Shown here: piece after piece, positions 1 through 5,495 of the stretch
Layout: the number at the start of each line of letters is the position of its first letter
Position numbering within the stretch: the first letter of the stretch is position 1
From: Acidimicrobiaceae bacterium
Lineage (GTDB): Bacteria > Actinomycetota > Acidimicrobiia > Acidimicrobiales > MedAcidi-G1
Assembly (NCBI GenBank): GCA_003541675.1
Contig: DPMC01000009.1
Location: 1 to 8,845, forward strand
Direction: 5' to 3'
DNA: 8,845 nt
Position numbers and translations under genes: made by a program
Notes under the pieces: generated by a model
Seen by the model: the letters and a program-made list of their open reading frames with translations, nothing else
What the model was told of the DNA's origin: nothing
Database searches by the model: none

Positions 1-4
1 CTGA

Positions 5-16
5 TCCGGGCCCGGA
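5..16. repeat. 12-bp perfect palindrome TCCGGGCCCGGA
   Basis: The sequence is its own reverse complement over 12 bases. It lies just beyond the hairpin that probably ends the cold-shock transcript. It may be part of the termination region or chance in GC-rich DNA; no function can be assigned. Confidence 0.4.
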
Positions 17-22
17 CGCGAA

Positions 23-48
23 AGAACCCGCCCCGTGGGACGGGCTCT
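23..48 (-). terminator. Probable intrinsic terminator of the cold-shock gene
   Basis: Read on the minus strand, AGAGCCCGTCC and GGGCGGGTTCT pair almost completely (two G-U pairs) around a CACG-type loop. The 3' arm runs into TTCTTTCG, a short U-rich stretch. It lies about 85 nt past the cold-shock stop codon, which suits a short 3' UTR. The U tract is weak, as is common in high-GC actinobacteria. Confidence 0.6.
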
Positions 49-85
49 CTGCCACCTCACCCCGAAGGGGAAGCGTGCAGCGGGT

Positions 86-122
86 TGGGCTGTGGCCTCA
101 GGCTAACGCCAGGGCCAGCCCA
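86..122 (-). other. Hairpin in the cold-shock 3' UTR
   Basis: TGGGCTG and the downstream CAGCCCA-type arm pair, followed after a 2-nt bulge by a GCC/GGC extension. The structure begins 12 nt after the cold-shock stop codon. No U tract follows, so it is more likely a 3' UTR stability or processing element than a terminator. Confidence 0.3.
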
Positions 123-133
123 CCAGTTCGGAT

Positions 134-334
134 TCAGACCTTGCGGACGTTCAGAGCCTCAGGGCCCTTGCGGCCGGGGCCGACCTCGAATTCGACGGCC
201 TGACCCTCGTCGAGGCTGCGGTAGCCCTCGCCCTCGATGTTGGAGTAGTGAACGAAGACATCTTCTTCACCGGACACGGAGAGGAACCCGTAGCCCTTTT
301 CTGCATTGAAAAACTTCACGGTGCCGTTCGGCAT
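134..334 (-). CDS. Cold-shock protein, CspA family
   Basis: A 66-residue single-domain cold-shock protein, the usual size for the family. These proteins are small cytoplasmic beta-barrels that bind single-stranded RNA/DNA and act as RNA chaperones. The RNP1-like motif KGYGFLSV and RNP2-like motif DVFVHYSNI are both intact, and the protein opens with the typical [16 protein letters not shown] chose the ATG at 334 because homology begins there; a longer frame to 361 adds nine basic, non-family residues. A purine-rich AAAGAAAG lies about 13 nt upstream and is only a moderate ribosome-binding match. The gene follows the cupin gene on the same strand after 132 nt that probably hold its own promoter and a structured leader, common for csp genes. 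A hairpin and a terminator follow it. The family assignment is secure; whether it is cold-induced cannot be told. Confidence 0.97.
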   Translation of the reverse strand: MPNGTVKFFNAEKGYGFLSVSGEEDVFVHYSNIEGEGYRSLDEGQAVEFEVGPGRKGPEALNVRKV

Positions 335-466
335 ATTCAGGTATCGCTTTCTTTTGAACAAGACCGGGTCGGTTGTCGAACCGGCAGGGGTAAGCGTACG
401 AGTTCCGATATCTAACCGGGCGTTTACTGACCACAGGAAATTTTGGCTGAGTTTTCCGTGTCTTGC
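335..466 (-). promoter_or_regulatory. Leader and probable promoter region of the cold-shock gene
   Basis: These 132 nt separate the cupin stop from the cold-shock start. On the minus strand a possible -10 TTAGAT lies near 410-415, with no convincing -35. That would give a leader of roughly 70-80 nt, in line with the long structured leaders of many csp mRNAs. A short stem, CGGTT/AACCG with a 4-nt loop, lies at 370-383. The promoter call is tentative; the lack of any ORF here is clear. Confidence 0.3.
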
Positions 467-820
467 CTAGGCCTCGCCGACGCCCCGCTGCCCCACGAAG
501 TAGCCGACGCCGTAGTCCTCGGTCGAGAACGTGATTGTGCTGCCCGGAGGGAAGTAGAAGAGGTCACCCTTGGTGGCCGTCACCGACTGGCCGGTGTCGT
601 CGGCAATGGTGATCTCACCATCGACGATCAACTTCATCTCGTGGTACGTGTACGTGTAGGTCATCGACTGGCCTGCCTCAAGGCGATAGCACCCGGCGGT
701 GATCGGCTTGTCGGGGTCCTCGGAGACGGCGAAGTCGTCGAGGAATGCGTTGGCGTCGAACTCGTCCATCGCCGGGAGTTCGCGTCCCTTGATGGATCCC
801 TTGAACTGCATCGCTGCCAT
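467..820 (-). CDS. Cupin-domain protein, EutQ-like
   Basis: A 117-residue protein that is essentially one cupin beta-barrel. Residues 40-112 carry the recognisable core: ITAGCYRLEAGQ, then the YHEMKLIVDGEITI segment, then KGDLFYFPPGSTITF and a final YFVGQR. This order and wording match the EutQ-like/DUF861 cupins. The usual metal-binding histidines are mostly missing: cupin motif 1 shows Y59-H60-E61, and motif 2 has PPGSTI instead of PxGxxH, so a classical metal-dependent oxygenase is unlikely. EutQ is an acetate kinase of the ethanolamine-utilisation system, but no other eut gene is visible, so I assign only the fold. It lies 83 nt downstream of the aldo/keto reductase on the same strand and could share its transcript. 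ATG at 820 gives MAAM; the ATG three codons later is an alternative start. Neither has a strong ribosome-binding site. Confidence 0.85.
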   Translation of the reverse strand: MAAMQFKGSIKGRELPAMDEFDANAFLDDFAVSEDPDKPITAGCYRLEAGQSMTYTYTYHEMKLIVDGEITIADDTGQSVTATKGDLFYFPPGSTITFSTEDYGVGYFVGQRGVGEA

Positions 821-903
821 GGATCGTTGCTCGTTTCATTTGATGGGGTAAGACGAACGGAGATTCTGTCACGTATCGGGGGACGGTCTGCCAGACGAGT
901 TGC

Positions 904-1776
904 TCAACCCCAGGCCGATACTGCGTGGTCCACCAGGGGGAAGATGAAGGCCTCATCGGTCGACAGGAGGGCGGTCCATTCGGTGGCGTCGAGGGGCTCG
1001 AGTCGTTCTGCGGCAGCGATCGCCAGTCGGGCGGTGGTCTTGTCGCTGGGCGTGCAGAAGGCGTCGACGCTCGGCGTCGACAGCGCGAAGCGGACCCCGT
1101 CCTCAATCCCCTTGGGGGTTCGTTGCGGTTCGTACCAGGTGCGTAAATCCGGCGTTCGGTCTCCCCAAGGTCGCCAGGCCACGGCTTTGATGGCCATGAC
1201 GCCCACGTCCCGGTTGATGCACTCAGCCAGCAGCGCCTCGACGTCGGCCCGGTAGTCGGCGTCGGCCATGACCCGCGGGTAGACGGGGAACATCACCGTG
1301 TCGAGGTCGTAGCGGCGGACCGCCTCGAGGTGAGCCCGCGGGGCGGTGAGGTCGTGGCCGGTGACGCCGACGAAACGGGTCAGGCCCTGATCTCGTGCTT
1401 CGAGAATGACCTCGAACGCCTCGGCCCGCTGGTCGAGGACCTCCAGGGAGGTCACGCCGTGGGCCTGGTAGAGGTCGAGATAGTCGACCTGCAGTCGGTC
1501 GAGGGTGCGTCGCAGACGGGTGCGGGCCCAGTCGCGCTCGGTCTCGGCTGTCTTGCCGGCCACGAACAGGCGGTCCCGGAGCGCTGGGATATGAGGGCCG
1601 ACAGCCCGTTCAGCGAGCCCGTATCCGGGGGCGATGTCGAGGTGGTTGATCCCGGCGTCGATCGCCTCGTGGAGGAACACGGCCGACTCATCGGAAGTGT
1701 CGGCGGCGAAGGCCGCACCGCCCAGGATGGCGATGCTGCTTTGATGGTCGGTCCGACCGAGGCGACGGGTCTGCAT
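904..1776 (-). CDS. Aldo/keto reductase family oxidoreductase
   Basis: A 290-residue TIM-barrel oxidoreductase, close to the normal family length. Such enzymes reduce aldehydes or ketones with NAD(P)H in the cytoplasm. The catalytic tetrad is visible: D47 and Y52 in HLDIAPGYG, K75 in FVAGKT, and H106 in LYQAHG. The N-terminal RRLGRTDHQSSIAILGG is typical of bacterial members that act on sugars or small carbonyls. The C-terminal part (residues 188-250) has VGVMAIKAVAWRPWG and then GVRFALSTPSVDAFCTPSD, where the family usually binds the cofactor phosphate. The substrate cannot be inferred. The gene diverges from the VOC gene across 62 nt and is followed by the cupin gene. A 13-bp dyad GGTCGG-T-CCGACC (1746-1758) lies within its first codons. 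No strong Shine-Dalgarno precedes the ATG. Confidence 0.93.
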   Translation of the reverse strand: MQTRRLGRTDHQSSIAILGGAAFAADTSDESAVFLHEAIDAGINHLDIAPGYGLAERAVGPHIPALRDRLFVAGKTAETERDWARTRLRRTLDRLQVDYLDLYQAHGVTSLEVLDQRAEAFEVILEARDQGLTRFVGVTGHDLTAPRAHLEAVRRYDLDTVMFPVYPRVMADADYRADVEALLAECINRDVGVMAIKAVAWRPWGDRTPDLRTWYEPQRTPKGIEDGVRFALSTPSVDAFCTPSDKTTARLAIAAAERLEPLDATEWTALLSTDEAFIFPLVDHAVSAWG

Positions 1777-1838
1777 TCGACCGACCGTAGCAACGACGAT
1801 GAGGCCGGCTGGCCGGTCGCTGGGTTACCTTCGTAGCC
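1777..1838. promoter_or_regulatory. Divergent promoter region, aldo/keto reductase and VOC gene
   Basis: A 62-nt gap between two divergent starts must hold both promoters. On the plus strand TACCTT (1826-1831) fits a TANNNT -10 box ending about 8 nt before the GTG at 1839. No Shine-Dalgarno lies in between, so the VOC mRNA may be leaderless, which is common in actinobacteria. This is inferred from spacing alone. Confidence 0.35.
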
Positions 1839-2534
1839 GTGACTCTTCGACTACGGCAGGTGGCTCTGGTGGCCCGCGACCTCGATCTCGTGGAGCGTGA
1901 TCTGATCGCCCATCTGGGCCTGGAACCGTGCGTCCATGATCTCGGGGTGTCGCAGTTCGGCCTCCGAAATGTGCTGTTCCCGGTGGGGGAGTGCCTCCTG
2001 GAGGTCGTCTCCCCGACGGCGACCGGAACGACCGCCGGTCGACAGTTGGAACGCCGTGATGGGGATGGTGGCTACATGGTCCTCGTCCAGACCGATGACC
2101 TGGCCGGAGATCGCCGTCGACTCGCCGATCTCGGTATTCGTATCGTCCTGGACGCGAAGATGCCGGGCATCGAAGGAGTGCATATCCATCCCAAAGACGT
2201 CGGTGGTGCCATCCTCTCGATCGACGAGACTGAGGACTGGGCAGACTGGCCGTGGGCCGGACCGGCTTGGAGCGACCACGTACGGACTGGCGTGGTCTCG
2301 GATCTCGTCGCCGTCGAGGTCCAGGCTGACGACCCGGCGGCCATGGCTGAACGTTGGGCAGACGCCTTGGGGGTGTCTCGCTCGGGCAACGCAGTGTCGC
2401 TTGACGAGGGCGAGATCCGTTTCGTGGAGCCGGCCGATGGTCGTGGAGAGGGCGTCTCCGGTCTCGAGTTTCGTTCCAAGCGGTCGGCCGATCTGATAGT
2501 CGGCGGAGTCCGGATGGCGCTTCGGCCTGCCTGA
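1839..2534 (+). CDS. VOC-superfamily (glyoxalase-like) protein
   Basis: A 231-residue protein with two beta-alpha-beta-beta-beta modules. The first (residues 1-130) opens with LRLRQVALVARDLDLVERDL and contains GLRNVLFPVGECLLEVVSPT, then RRDGDGGYMVLVQTDDL and HIHPKDVGGAILSID. The second (about 150-231) is shorter: DLVAVEVQADDPAAMAERW, then SLDEGEIRFVEP. This is the vicinal-oxygen-chelate fold, whose members include glyoxalases, ring-cleavage dioxygenases and resistance proteins. The usual first His of the metal site is not in the opening strand; E55, H115 and H117 are possible ligands. Substrate is unknown. The GTG start is preferred because family homology begins there and the upstream TACCTT could drive a leaderless message. 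The selenoprotein gene starts 48 nt downstream on the same strand, so the two may be co-transcribed. Confidence 0.88.
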   Translation: MTLRLRQVALVARDLDLVERDLIAHLGLEPCVHDLGVSQFGLRNVLFPVGECLLEVVSPTATGTTAGRQLERRDGDGGYMVLVQTDDLAGDRRRLADLGIRIVLDAKMPGIEGVHIHPKDVGGAILSIDETEDWADWPWAGPAWSDHVRTGVVSDLVAVEVQADDPAAMAERWADALGVSRSGNAVSLDEGEIRFVEPADGRGEGVSGLEFRSKRSADLIVGGVRMALRPA

Positions 2535-2568
2535 ATCCTGTTGGGTGCCCACTCGCAGGCCCCGGGCT

Positions 2569-2574
2569 GGAAGA
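2569..2574 (+). promoter_or_regulatory. Shine-Dalgarno deciding the selenoprotein start
   Basis: GGAAGA lies 8 nt upstream of the GTG at 2583, ideal spacing. The alternative in-frame TTG at 2541 has no comparable purine run, so the GTG start is preferred. Confidence 0.65.
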
Positions 2575-2582
2575 ATCAGTCC

Positions 2583-3641
2583 GTGCCGACGTACACGACC
2601 GAGTTGCCAATTCGTGACGAATTGGATGCTGCGCATGGGGAGGCCATGGCCGAATGGTCCAGTGCGGGAACGTGGTGGACCGGAGCGCAACGACTCGCCA
2701 TGGTTGCCGAAGTACGCCGGGCCCGAGACGCCGACACGCTCGCCCCGTGGGAGTCGCCGTCAGCGGTCGATGGGCTGATTCCGGATGGCCATCCGCTGCC
2801 CGACGCTGTGGTCGACCTGGTGTGGCGGCTCACCAACCACCCAGGAACCCTGACCCCCGAGTGGCATGCCTCAATCCTCGGCCGAGGTGTGGAGGCACTG
2901 GCCTACGTCGAGGTGGTGTCGATCGTGGCTCAGGTGAACTGCGTCGACCGGTTCGCCGACGCCCTGGAACTGGATCGTGTACCGGTACCGGAGGCGCAGC
3001 CCGGAGAACCCGACGGGCAGGTGCCCGCCGACGCCGAGGTACGCCTGCACTGGGTACCGACAGTCGACATAGGAGGACCGAACGTCTGGCTGGCGCTCAG
3101 CGGCGTACCTTCGGAACTGGAGGCCAGGTCACGGCTCTCGACGCCTCACTACCTGGAGGGTCGGGCGGTATTCGGCGATGTGGTCTCGGACCGGTTCTCG
3201 CTGCAGCGGGTCCAGATGGAATTGGTCGCCGCCCGCACGTCGAAACTGAACGAATGCTTCTACTGAACGACCAGTCACGCGTTGTTGCTCGGTCTGAGCG
3301 GCCTCCACCAGGACAATGAGGTGACCCTTGAAGCCATCGGCGGCTCGGGGAACGGTGATGGCGGAGTTCGACACGGCGATCTGCTCGTCCGATTGACCGA
3401 AGCCATGTGGGAAGGAGAGCCGGGGCCCCTGGCAGCGGTACGTGACGAACTCTTGGCGGTCGCCGGAGCCGACGTTCTGGTCGATGCCGTGGCGGTGAGC
3501 GCCAACTTCCACATGATGACTCGGGTCGCTGACGGCACAGGTACGCCGTTGGACCCCGACACCGATGCTGCCTCTGTGGATTTCCGCAACGAGATCGAGG
3601 TGAACGACCTCGTGTCACGACGCCATGTCCTGGCGTCCTGA
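2583..3641 (+). CDS. Selenocysteine-containing AhpD-like (carboxymuconolactone decarboxylase family) protein
   Basis: Read through an in-frame TGA at 3264-3266, this is one 352-residue protein with Sec at residue 228. The C-terminal part has the AhpD active site, E213-x11-C225-F-Y-U228-T-T-S-H232. The spacing equals that of mycobacterial AhpD (E118, C130, C133, H137), so Sec replaces the peroxidatic cysteine and C225 is the resolving cysteine. Homology-like sequence continues after the TGA: SHALLLGLSG, then AVAVSANFHMMTRVADGTGTPLD near residues 302-324. Residues 1-140 are helical and family-like (TWWTGAQRLAMVAEVRRA; ALAYVEVVSIVAQVN) but lack a CxxC pair, suggesting a degenerate duplicated half. 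The likely role is peroxide or organic hydroperoxide reduction, or another thiol/selenol redox reaction; substrate is unknown. Stopping at the TGA would give an inactive 227-residue product without U228 and H232. A SECIS-like hairpin follows the TGA. A TGC-to-TGA mutation or base-call error is the main alternative. Confidence 0.88.
2607..2625 (+). repeat. 19-bp dyad CCAATTCGTGACGAATTGG in the first codons of the selenoprotein gene
   Basis: Nine-base arms are perfectly complementary around one central G. As RNA it folds into an 8-bp hairpin with a UGA loop that is not in the reading frame. It starts 24 nt after the GTG start. It could be an operator for a dimeric regulator or an mRNA hairpin affecting translation. 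It encodes codons 9-15, so chance cannot be excluded. Confidence 0.5.
3264..3266 (+). other. In-frame TGA recoded as selenocysteine (Sec228)
   Basis: The TGA falls at the fourth position of C-F-Y-x in E-x11-C-x2-C-x3-H, where AhpD relatives have cysteine. The frame is open on both sides: 227 codons before and 124 after, both with family features. Seven other genes here, and this gene itself, end in TGA, so the code is not generally reassigned. Sec insertion would need SelB, tRNA-Sec and selenophosphate synthetase, none of which is encoded in this window. Confidence 0.85.
3284..3302 (+). promoter_or_regulatory. Bacterial SECIS element candidate
   Basis: GUUGCUC and GAGCGGC pair over seven positions (five Watson-Crick, two G-U), leaving the apical loop GGUCU at 3291-3295. 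The first loop G comes 24 nt after the UGA, inside the 16-37 nt range accepted for bacterial SECIS elements, and both first loop bases are G as the bacterial consensus requires. GGUCU is also the loop core of the E. coli fdhF SECIS, where G and U contact SelB. The element lies inside the coding sequence and encodes part of LLLGLSG. Confidence 0.8.
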
Positions 3642-3660
3642 TCGGTTGAGGTGCCGTAGG

Positions 3661-4527
3661 TCAGGCGCCTAGTGCCTGTCGGATCCGGGCGATGTGGTTG
3701 GGTCCGATCTCACAACATCCGCCAACCACATCTACGCCCATCTCCACCCACGAGAGCACCATCGCGGTGTAAGGATCGGCACCCATGTCGGTCCGGGCGG
3801 AGGGAAGGGGGCTTCCATCACGGCCCCGCCAGCCCAGCGGCATGTCGCAAAACGCGTTGGCGTAGACACCCAACGGCCGATCGGTGGCGTCACGAAGTAC
3901 CGGAAGGGCCTCGGTTATCTGTTCAGGTGGACAACAGTTCAGAAGGTAGAGGTCAGCCTGGATCTCGCTACAGGCCCGGTCGAAGGATGTGCCATCCAGC
4001 AGGTGGGGGCCGGTCCCGCCTTGAAGGGTGAACGAGGTCCACACCTCTTTCCCACTGATTCGTGCGGCATCGGTGGCGGCCCGAGCCTCGTGGAGGGCAC
4101 CCATGGTCTCACAGAGGAAGATGTCGACGTGTTCGTTGAGCTGGTCGACCATGACGGTGTACTCACCCAGCAGTTCCTCGTAGGTGGCCTCCGGTGTGGG
4201 GTTGTAGCTGTGGCGGAGTGGCGGCAGTGAACCGGCGACTCGGACGGAACGCTCCGATGTATCGGCGGCTTCCCGGGCAAGGCGGCCGGCGGCCCGGCAC
4301 AGCTCATCAGACCGTCCACCCAGACCATGAGGCTCCAGCCTGTTGGCGAACGTCGAGTAACTGTTGGTAGTCAGTACGTCACAGCCCGCAGCTACATAAT
4401 CGGCGTGTACGCCTCGAACAAGATCCGGATCCTCGATCAGTGCCCAGGCTGACCAGAACTCGGCTGAGCGGGGTGACCCACGCCGAATCAACTCCTGGCC
4501 CATACCCCCGTCCAGCAGCGTCGTCAT
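3661..4527 (-). CDS. Homocysteine S-methyltransferase family protein
   Basis: A 288-residue zinc-dependent methyltransferase domain of the Hcy-binding type, close to the length of MmuM/BHMT-like single-domain enzymes. These transfer a methyl group, for example from S-methylmethionine or betaine, to homocysteine to make methionine. The N-terminal LLDGGMGQELIRRG is the classic opening, followed by AGCDVLTTNSYSTF. The three zinc cysteines are visible, counted from this start: C198 in LLNCCPPE, and C271 and C272 in VGGCCEIGPNHI. The ATG at 4527 is chosen because GGAGG lies 5 nt upstream and homology starts immediately; a frame opening at 4566 would place that GGAGG inside the coding region. The gene converges on the selenoprotein gene with only 19 nt between stops, and diverges from the transporter gene. 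The methyl donor cannot be determined; selenohomocysteine or other selenols are possible substrates only by analogy. Confidence 0.93.
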   Translation of the reverse strand: MTTLLDGGMGQELIRRGSPRSAEFWSAWALIEDPDLVRGVHADYVAAGCDVLTTNSYSTFANRLEPHGLGGRSDELCRAAGRLAREAADTSERSVRVAGSLPPLRHSYNPTPEATYEELLGEYTVMVDQLNEHVDIFLCETMGALHEARAATDAARISGKEVWTSFTLQGGTGPHLLDGTSFDRACSEIQADLYLLNCCPPEQITEALPVLRDATDRPLGVYANAFCDMPLGWRGRDGSPLPSARTDMGADPYTAMVLSWVEMGVDVVGGCCEIGPNHIARIRQALGA

Positions 4528-4642
4528 CGGGTCCTCCGGGAGGCGGTGTGTCTGATCGAGAAACACTAGGTGTCTGTGGACAAGGGGCCTATTGTCCAGC
4601 GATGTTCAGCCCGGTGATGTCGAGCATGGAGAGAGTCTTCTG
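4528..4642. promoter_or_regulatory. Divergent promoter region, methyltransferase and transporter
   Basis: These 115 nt separate the divergent methyltransferase and transporter starts and must hold their promoters. They contain two small dyads: ACAC-TAG-GTGT (4563-4573) and the TGGACAA/TTGTCCA pair (4577-4598). TATTGT at 4590-4595 could be a plus-strand -10, inside the second dyad, but no good -35 is seen. Confidence 0.4.
4577..4598. repeat. Operator-like inverted repeat TGGACAA-N8-TTGTCCA
   Basis: Seven-base arms are perfectly complementary with an 8-nt spacer, a 22-bp dyad of the size bound by dimeric helix-turn-helix repressors. It overlaps a possible -10 for the transporter gene. No regulator gene is adjacent, so the binding protein is unknown. 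Confidence 0.45.
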
Positions 4643-5467
4643 ATGGGCGCTCTGCTCGGTGCTCTCAGCGCCATGTCGGTCGGGTGCTCTGAGATGTTCG
4701 GTCGGAAGGGCTCGCTCGCTGCAGGGGTGCTAGCCGTTGGCGTGGTCTCCCAGGGCGTGGCGGCGGCGACAGCACTGGTGCTCGCGCTGGCCCTCTCCGG
4801 CGAGTTCCTGTGGCCCGACCTCGCCCGCGGCGCACTGTCGGGGGTGGGGTTCGGCGTGGGGATGGTCACCTACCTCGGGGGCGTGATTCGTAGCTCCTCT
4901 ACGGTGGTCTCCCCGTTGGTGGCCACCATGACCGTGGTGCTGCCGTTCAGCGTCGCGGTATCCGGCGGCGAGGAGGCATCGATTCTGGCCTTCACCGGCG
5001 TCGGGGTGGCAATACTCGGTCTGGTGTTCATCACCGTGGGCGGCCGTGCAACGGTAGGGGTTCGACAGGGGTTTCTGTGGGGAATGACGTCGGGCCTCGG
5101 CTACGGGCTTGGACTCTCAGTGCTGATCGACACGTCATCAGCCAGTGGCCCGTGGCCGGCCGCCGCCCAGCGACTGGTGGCCTGCATCCTTACAGTCCTG
5201 CTGGCCGTCGCACTCCGCCAATCGGTGCTGCCGTCGAAAGGGGTCCGCTGGCCTCCGCTGGCCTCAGGAACGTTCGGAGGCATTGCTTCTGCGTTGTACG
5301 TCCTAGGTGTCCAGGCTGACGCCCTTCCCGCCGCGGTGACCGGAGCGATGTTCCCGGCGGTGAGCGTGGCCGTTGGCCGTGTGGTGTTTGGTGATGTCGT
5401 CAAACCCCCACAACTACTGGGCCTGGGTCTGGTCTTGGCCGGGGTGTCAGGTGTAGTAGCCGGATGA
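4643..5467 (+). CDS. DMT/EamA-type membrane transporter
   Basis: A 274-residue, strongly hydrophobic protein with about eight to ten predicted membrane helices, consistent with the drug/metabolite transporter superfamily. The two-half layout fits paired EamA domains: the first half contains YLGGVIRSSSTVVSPLVATMTVVLPF, and the second contains ALYVLGVQADALPAAVTGAMFPAVSVAVGRVVFGD, the repeated helix 4 region that ends each EamA half. Such proteins export amino acids, metabolites or drugs across the cytoplasmic membrane; substrate unknown. The ATG at 4643 has GGAGAG 9 nt upstream and starts directly in the first helix. A TTG at 4592 would add 17 polar residues and overlaps the dyad, so it is less likely. 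It precedes the crotonase gene by 28 nt on the same strand, so an operon is likely. Confidence 0.85.
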   Translation: MGALLGALSAMSVGCSEMFGRKGSLAAGVLAVGVVSQGVAAATALVLALALSGEFLWPDLARGALSGVGFGVGMVTYLGGVIRSSSTVVSPLVATMTVVLPFSVAVSGGEEASILAFTGVGVAILGLVFITVGGRATVGVRQGFLWGMTSGLGYGLGLSVLIDTSSASGPWPAAAQRLVACILTVLLAVALRQSVLPSKGVRWPPLASGTFGGIASALYVLGVQADALPAAVTGAMFPAVSVAVGRVVFGDVVKPPQLLGLGLVLAGVSGVVAG

Positions 5468-5495
5468 TTCAGCGGACTGCGCGAGGCTGTGCAGC

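Noticed and set aside
643..658. Short tandem repeat of ACGTAC units in the cupin gene
   Set aside because: It encodes the alternating Tyr-Thr strand YTYTYH and is explained by codon use in a beta strand.
443..1255. Long plus-strand frame opposite the cupin and aldo/keto reductase genes
   Set aside because: It is antisense to two well-supported genes, crosses their intergenic gap and has no recognisable domain. Such frames are expected in GC-rich DNA.
1851..2690. Long minus-strand frame opposite the VOC gene
   Set aside because: It overlaps the VOC and selenoprotein genes, has low-complexity Arg/Pro/Gly-rich sequence and matches no family.
3264..3266. UGA reassigned to Trp or Gly throughout the genome
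   Set aside because: Seven other genes in the window end naturally in TGA, and neither Trp nor Gly fits the AhpD motif at this position.
3282..3641. A separate 119-codon gene starting with TTG at 3282
   Set aside because: It is in frame with the upstream gene, has no ribosome-binding site, and begins in the middle of a conserved AhpD motif. It is better read as the C-terminal part of the selenoprotein.
2583..3641. Pseudogene or TGC-to-TGA sequencing error
   Set aside because: Not fully excluded, but the stop falls on the one residue where Sec is expected, no other lesion is present, and a SECIS-like hairpin follows at the right distance.
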